Assembly: GCA_023144035.1 (NCBI GenBank)
Contig: JAGLGM010000002.1
Span: 113,781 to 177,780, forward strand
Reading direction: 5' to 3'
Length of the DNA stretch: 64,000 bases
DNA from: Candidatus Pacearchaeota archaeon
GTDB taxonomy: Archaea > Nanobdellota > Nanobdellia > Pacearchaeales > GW2011-AR1
The notes below the pieces were generated by a model that worked only from the letters and a program-made list of their open reading frames with translations, was not told where the DNA came from and ran no database searches. The first letter of the stretch is position 1, and each line of letters opens with the position of its first letter. The translations under genes were made by a program, and so were the position numbers. This document shows positions 57,371-64,000 of this stretch, piece after piece.

Positions 57371-57463
57371 GTATCAACTGCTAGGGAATTCGTCCAGTAG
57401 GCTTCGGCTGAATCTGGAAGGGTAAACTAGGGTAGCGACATTCTTTGTAGTGCCCTTTGATAC
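57371..57463 (+). ncRNA. Candidate structured non-coding RNA
   Basis: TATA box CTTATAAATA at 57340..57349; 7-bp closing stem GTATCAA/TTGATAC; internal GGGTA...TGCCC stem; T5 run downstream; no ORF. Confidence 0.55.
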
Positions 57464-57560
57464 ACTATTTTTATAGAAATCAATGAATTTTAATGAAGAT
57501 AAAAGATATCTTTTTAAATATAGGAATGTTTAAATATTCATAAAAAGAGATTGAATTAAG

Positions 57561-57899
57561 ATGGCAAAGAAAATAGCACATGATTATGATTCTGAACTAG
57601 ATATTCTTCATGTTTATTCTGAAGAAATTAAAAATGGAATTAAAGGTTGTTTATATTTTGGAGACTTTAACATAGATGTAGGAAGTGGAAATAAAATAGT
57701 TGGAATTGAATTGGAAGAAGCAAGTAAAAATCTTGGTTTATCTCCAAAAATATTGTCTTCACCTGATAAAATTGATTTAATAGTTAGAAAAACTGGAAAT
57801 ACATTATTTATGGGGATTGGGATTCTTAAAGGGACTATTAGTTCATCAACTCATGTTACTACTCCTTTTATTCAAACACCTTTGCAAATAGCTAATTAA
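57561..57899 (+). CDS. DUF2283-like protein
   Basis: HDYDSELDILHVYSEEIKNG...NIDVGSGNKIVGIELEEAS. Confidence 0.75.
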   Translation: MAKKIAHDYDSELDILHVYSEEIKNGIKGCLYFGDFNIDVGSGNKIVGIELEEASKNLGLSPKILSSPDKIDLIVRKTGNTLFMGIGILKGTISSSTHVTTPFIQTPLQIAN

Positions 57900-58270
57900 A
57901 TTCTCAAACCATATCTTCTTGAAACAGATTTTTCAAGATTTCTCTTTATGGGGATTGCATTAAATATTTTGATAGGAGATTCATCCAGAAAATAACAAAT
58001 TTTGAGAAACACATTTGTACTAATTTTATAAATTAAAGTGTACCCAAAACTATGTGTAAATTTTCTTTTAAATCCATGTGTGATTAATTCTCTTTTATTA
58101 AATAATTTTTTTAATTCTTCTAAATCAAATCCGTGTCTAGGAATTCCTTCGACACCTTTTAACCAGTAATGTTTGTGGATTTGAAAATCTTCAAATTTTT
58201 TATTTTTTAATATATTCTTTATTTTTATTAAATCATCTTTTGATAAGGGAAAATTTTCTTGATAATTCAT
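57896..58270 (-). CDS. Hypothetical small protein, convergent with the DUF2283-like gene
   Basis: ORF, start at MNYQENF. Confidence 0.5.
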   Translation of the reverse strand: MNYQENFPLSKDDLIKIKNILKNKKFEDFQIHKHYWLKGVEGIPRHGFDLEELKKLFNKRELITHGFKRKFTHSFGYTLIYKISTNVFLKICYFLDESPIKIFNAIPIKRNLEKSVSRRYGLRI

Positions 58271-58348
58271 TAAATAAATAGGATAATGAATTATAAATAC
58301 ATTATCTAAAAAATAAAAACCCAACATAACAATAAACAAACAGAAATC

Positions 58349-58510
58349 TTAATTATTTTTTTTATCTAAATCTGCTTTTGTTCTGGCTCTGTCCACTGCA
58401 CTTCTCTTCTTTTGAGCTTCTTTTTGTTCAGGAGAAAGAGGTTTTTTACCTAAATTGTTACGTTTCTCCATTCCTCTCTTTTTATTTTTTTTCAATCTTT
58501 TCTTTTTCAT
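58349..58510 (-). CDS. Small basic protein (53 aa)
   Basis: MKKKRLKKNKKRGMEKRNNLGKKPLSPEQKEAQKKRSAVDRARTKADLDKKNN. Confidence 0.5.
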   Translation of the reverse strand: MKKKRLKKNKKRGMEKRNNLGKKPLSPEQKEAQKKRSAVDRARTKADLDKKNN

Positions 58511-58604
58511 AAAAAGTTCAATGAATTTGCATATATATAGATTTGTTTTATTTTAAATTTAAAAAAAATAATCTCAACAATAAATAAACAAACAGAAATC
58601 CCAG

Positions 58605-58943
58605 TTATTTATTCATAGGTAATTCATGAAATAAATAATTAATAGGAGAAGTATCTTTGTTGTCTGCATACTTTTTTAATACAAAACCAAATAATCTTTT
58701 TGATTCATGAGTGTTTTCTAGTTTTTGCCATCCGTCATAAAGTATAACTCTTTTTTCAGGATAAATAGCCACAACCCCTGCAAATAATGATTTAACTTGT
58801 AATTTTTCTTCTTTTATACTTTTAATTTCAATTGGAAGAGTCTTTAAAAATTCTATTTCTTTCTCTAAATCTTTTTGTCCTATTTTAATTTTTGAGGTTT
58901 CTAAAAGAATAAATTCTATCTCACTAAATTTTTTTATTTCCAT
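58605..58943 (-). CDS. Hypothetical protein
   Basis: ORF. Confidence 0.5.
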   Translation of the reverse strand: MEIKKFSEIEFILLETSKIKIGQKDLEKEIEFLKTLPIEIKSIKEEKLQVKSLFAGVVAIYPEKRVILYDGWQKLENTHESKRLFGFVLKKYADNKDTSPINYLFHELPMNK

Positions 58944-60016
58944 AATTATCCAACAAATTAATCTTATTTAAGCATTATTATACTAAAAAATAAAAACCCA
59001 ACATAACAATTAATAAACAAACAGAAATCCCAGTCATCTAATCAAATTGATTAGGTGTGTTTTTACCTTTATAGTTTGGAAAACTAAAAGGAGGCTTTTA
59101 GTAGTTCTATGCTGAAATTCTCGGCGAACCTTGAATATTACACAAGAACTCTATCAACGTCATCTTCTTTGACGGCCTTAGTTGTCTCGTTTTGCGGATG
59201 GCTTCGAGCTTAGATGCATTCAGCTCTTATCCACTCAATGCGTAGCTATGCAGCCTGCCATATGACAACTGCTCACCAGAGGCATCCAAGTTCCGTTCCT
59301 CTCGTACTAGAAACTTGTTCCACTCAGACAACAACACACCTAGTAGATATCATACAAACTGTCTCGCGACGTTCTTAACCCAGCTAACGATCCCTTTTAA
59401 TACGTGAACTCCGGCACCCTTGCACGCTTCTGCACGCGCAGGATAGGAAGAGCCGACAGCGATGTACCAAACCGCCCCGTCAATTCGGACTATCGGGGGC
59501 GACAAGCCTGTTATCCTTGGGGTAACTTTTCTATCAGACACGGCATCTATTAAAAATGCACGTGGGTTCACTAGGCCCTACTTTCGTACCTGCATTTCTT
59601 ACTGTTCAAAATACAGTCAGACAAGCTTTTGCCCTCGCACTCAACTCCAGATTTCCAAGCTGGATGAGCTTGTCTTTGGGTCCAACCGATATCTTTTCGG
59701 CTGGGCACCGCCCCAGTCAAACTGCCCGCCTGCTGATGTCCCGTAAACGGTAAGCAAGCTCATAAAAAATGGGTAGTATTACATTGTTCGCTCCACCATG
59801 ACCAAAATCATGGCTTCGACGCTCCTACCTATACTGTGCATTTCATATAAGTTCACAACAACAAGTTGCAGTAAAGTTCCACAAGGTCTTCGCTTCCCAC
59901 TAGGTGTCTCCGGCCTTTTCACCGGAAGGTATTTTCAGAAGGCCCCAACTAGGGACAGCGACAACTTCGTTAAACCATTCATGCAAGTCGCAATTCATAC
60001 GACAAGGTATTACGCT

Positions 60017-60788
<772 letters not shown>

Positions 60789-62851
60789 GATGGACCTTAG
60801 CTCCCTTGAAAAGGAGTTTTAGACACCACCACTGGGCAGGTCTCACCAAGTATACACGTCTTTTCAGATTAGCACTTGGCTACGTTTTTGGTAAACAGTC
60901 GAGCCATCCTTGTTACTGAGATCTATTAATGCATAAATATTACTAAAAACACAAAAATAGACATCCCTTCAGCCGAAGCTACAGGACTAATTTGCTGAAT
61001 TCCCTTAGTTGGTTTTACCTTACATGTCTTGGCCTACTAAGCCTGAGCACCAGTGTCGGTTGTGGGTACAGCTAATTAAACTAAGAGTATAATCTTTTCA
61101 CTGGCTCTTGGAATCGGCGATTTTGTTCAATAAATTCATTCACATCTTTGGATTACCCTAAATAAACTTCTTTATCAAAACACTCTCTCAAGTGCTCACC
61201 TATCCGAAAGCAATTCATACTATATAAAGTTCAATCAGTCCAGGAATATTAACCTGATGTCCATCGTCGTACTCAGTTAAGATACGACTTAGGTACTGAC
61301 TAACCCTCGGTTGACATACATTGCCGAGGAAACCTTACTCTTTCGACATTTTCCGTTCTCAGGAAAATCACATCCTACTATTACCAGGATTCTCATTGGT
61401 TACCGCTCCATCCTTTCTCTCGAAAAAACTTCTACGCAGAAACCACGCCTGCTTACTAGAACATCCGTTCCGGATGCCTCCAAAGTATCGGTATTATGCT
61501 TAGCCCCGTCCATTTTCAGGGCACTGAACCTCAATAGGTGAGCTGTTACGCTTTCTTTAAATGATAGCTGCTTCTAAGCTTACATCCCCAGTGTCTCAGG
61601 TTCAATACACCTTTCGATACACTTAGCATAAATTTAGGGACCTTAACTTTGGTCTGGGTTGTTCCCCTCTCGGAACAGTATCTTACATACTGACCCTGTT
61701 TCCTATCCTAAGCAGTTAACAGATTCTGAGTTGGAAAAATCTCCGTAAGCATTAGCTCCTGCAAGATTTATCCGTTGCTTTACGCCGTCAACAAGCTAGA
61801 TAGGACTATACGAAGGCATATTTCAGCAGGAACCAGCCATCGCCAGATTAGATAAGCTTTTCACCCCTATTCACAGATCATTCGAGTACATGTCCATAAC
61901 ACCGGTTCAGCCCTCCATCCTCCTTTCGGAAGACTTCAGCTTGTCCATGAATAGATCATCTGGCTTCAGGTCTAATCCATATGACTAACGCCTTTTCAGA
62001 CTTGCTTTCGCTTCGGTTACCTAACAAAGTTAGTTAGCCTCGCCATATAGAATAACTCCCTGGCCCGTTCTTCAAAACGTACGTTACAAACCTTTTCTAC
62101 CGAAGTAGAGTAAGGCCAGTAACAAACTGTAACTGCTAGATTTCAAGTCTTTTAACCCTCTGTTAAGAGTACTTTTCAGCTTTCCCTCGCGGTACTAGTT
62201 CACTATCGGACTTTGGTTTTATTTAGGGTTGGCTGTTAATCCAGCCATATTCAGACCTCCAATCTAGGAAGCCCTACTCTTTTAAAGTTCCATCGTAGAA
62301 TCTTAGAATACGGGACTATCACCCTCTGAGGTGCACCTTTCCAGGCGACTTTTTCTCAATTCCTTAGACTTATCCTAACCACATCTCTAACTTCCTTTCG
62401 AAAGCAGATTCAGCTTGCCCTGTTCCCTTTTCGCTCGCTGCTAATAAGGGAATAATTATTTATTTTCTTTTCCTACCGGTACTAAGATGTTTCAATTCCC
62501 GGCGTATTTCCACATTTCTGTGCATTCGGAGATCTTGGGATCAAAGCTTGCATGCAGCTCCCCCAAGCATATCGCAGCTTGCCACGTCCTTCATCAAAAC
62601 CAAAACCAAGCTATCCATCTAACAGCATAAAATTTTTAGTAGTCCAGACTATAAAGTCTGCGAAACCTTTTTACAAGTTTCGCGACCCAGAAAATATAAA
62701 TTTTCTGAGTGGGATTTCTGTTTGCTTATTTCATTGAACATGATTCCGCTTCCCAACCCATTAAGGGAAGGTAACGGTAGGAAACCGTTAGGTATCCTTC
62801 GTTTGTTCTCAAACCGATCCCTGAATTTCTTCTGGAACCATCTTCTCTCAT

Positions 62852-63124
62852 TCATCCTTGATAGATGAAGTCAGAAACTTTTGTTTCTGAATCATGTTGA
62901 GTATGATTTGTGTATATGATTTCATGATAAGGAATATTAATTCCTTTTTTCTTATATGATTTTACTAATAAACCAGCAATTATTTCTGGCTTATATTTTT
63001 TTGTTATTGTTATTTTACCTCGAGTATATTCCCATTGACCATTTTTTTTCTCTTGAAATTTCAATGTTCTTATTTTCCCATCCAAGAGTATTTCCAATAC
63101 TCCTACTCTTGCTTCGGGAGTCAT
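62852..63124 (-). CDS. ORF in the tRNA-Ala/23S spacer, unknown function
   Basis: 90 aa: MTPEARVGVLEILLDGKIRTLKFQEKKNGQWEYTRG... Confidence 0.55.
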   Translation of the reverse strand: MTPEARVGVLEILLDGKIRTLKFQEKKNGQWEYTRGKITITKKYKPEIIAGLLVKSYKKKGINIPYHEIIYTNHTQHDSETKVSDFIYQG

Positions 63125-63187
63125 TTTCTATTGTTTCCATTTTAATTTATTTGACTTTAATTTGTAAACTTTACTCAGAAAACACAA

Positions 63188-63305
63188 TGGACCTGCCGTG
63201 AGTCGAACACGGGTCTCTTCCGTTCTTTGAAACCAAAGACGTTACGAAAACGTGAGTTTTCAGTTTCGTGCAAGGGAAGTATCTTAGCCATTGGACAACA
63301 GGCCC
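63188..63305 (-). tRNA. tRNA-Ala(UGC) with 46-nt intron (63223..63268)
   Basis: GGGCCTG/CAGGTCC acceptor with G3-U70; anticodon stem CTTCC/GGAAG; T arm CCGTG-TTCGACT-CACGG; intron after position 37. Confidence 0.92.
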
Positions 63306-63511
63306 ATGAATAGTAACTAAAGGATATATTCATAATATTTCTTCGTGGGCTTGTTTAAACCAGGCCCATATTTCTTCGAACCCATTTTACTTTTTAATGT
63401 TTTCTGTCTTAATATTTTTCGCGATTATTTAATGAACGTATATTAAGATGAGTAGTATGTAAAGAGTGTGTTGTTTTTTATCTCAAGAATATAAAAATAA
63501 TAATAATTATA

Positions 63512-64000
63512 TAGGAGGTGATCCAACTGCAGGTTCCCCTACAGTTACCTTGTGACGACTTAACCTACCTTGTCTACCCAAAGTTCTCCTTCGAAAAGTT
63601 TCACCATAAATAAACTCGGTTGGTTTGACGGGCAGTGTGTGCAAGAGACAGTGACGTATTCACCGTTCGTTGATAACAAACGATTACTACGGATTCCAGC
63701 GTCATGAGGCTGAGTTACAAACCTCAATCTGAACTAAGATGAACTTTAAGAGATTAGCTTCTCTTTTCAGAGTCGCATCCCGTTGTATTCACCATTGACG
63801 CGCGCGTGTTGCCCAGGGGATTCGGGCTGTACTCACCTAACGTAGCCCACACTTTCATCCTCGTTACCAAGGCAATCTGTATATTGTACACGTAGTAAAT
63901 ATACATGTGGGTCTTGCCTGTTACCTGATTTAACAGGTCACCTCACGGCACAGGCTGACGTCGGCCATGCAGCTCCTCTCAGCGTGTCAGGTAAGCCCTT
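63512..64000 (-). rRNA. 16S rRNA, 3' portion (continues past right edge)
   Basis: 3' end GTTGGATCACCTCCT; conserved 16S blocks. Confidence 0.96.

Noticed and set aside
57371-57463. tRNA interpretation of the 93-nt structured element
   Set aside because: 7-bp closing stem but no T-arm or D-arm consensus
62552-62855. ORFs 62552..62737 and 62649..62855
   Set aside because: Overlap the 23S 5' end and processing-stem leader; composition explained by RNA structure

Overview
AT-rich archaeal chromosome segment. Gene content suggests a DPANN-type lineage (inference): archaeal histone, PCNA, single-chain primase, class I LysRS, form III RuBisCO, Cbf5, TrmY, eL31/eL39/eS19, and RGQVTIFIII-type membrane proteins. 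Left 35 kb: housekeeping genes, secreted Cys-rich proteins, three toxin-antitoxin-like pairs, RNase P RNA and tRNA-Phe. About 35.7-58.9 kb is accessory: a radical-SAM/SPASM + methyltransferase + Cys-rich peptide cassette (RiPP-like), a SNase gene with a duplicated tail, and a large type I R-M island carrying AlbA/Schlafen-like, AbiJ-like, two ParB-like and a D12 methylase gene. Right end (minus strand): 16S (partial), tRNA-Ala(UGC) with intron, a spacer ORF, then 23S with a group I intron and LAGLIDADG ORF. Main hunt results: (1) a putative archaeal RiPP cassette bounded by a 26-bp direct repeat; (2) a recurring architecture in which the 3' end of a gene is duplicated on the far side of an insert (histone, RNase P RNA, Excalibur, SNase, small TM gene, D12 methylase, 23S trailer), where two tiny inserts share a conserved ~28-nt hairpin end; (3) two paralogous wHTH/RelE-like pairs with the same palindrome just upstream of the first gene; (4) several candidate structured RNAs. 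All calls come from reading the sequence; no searches were run.
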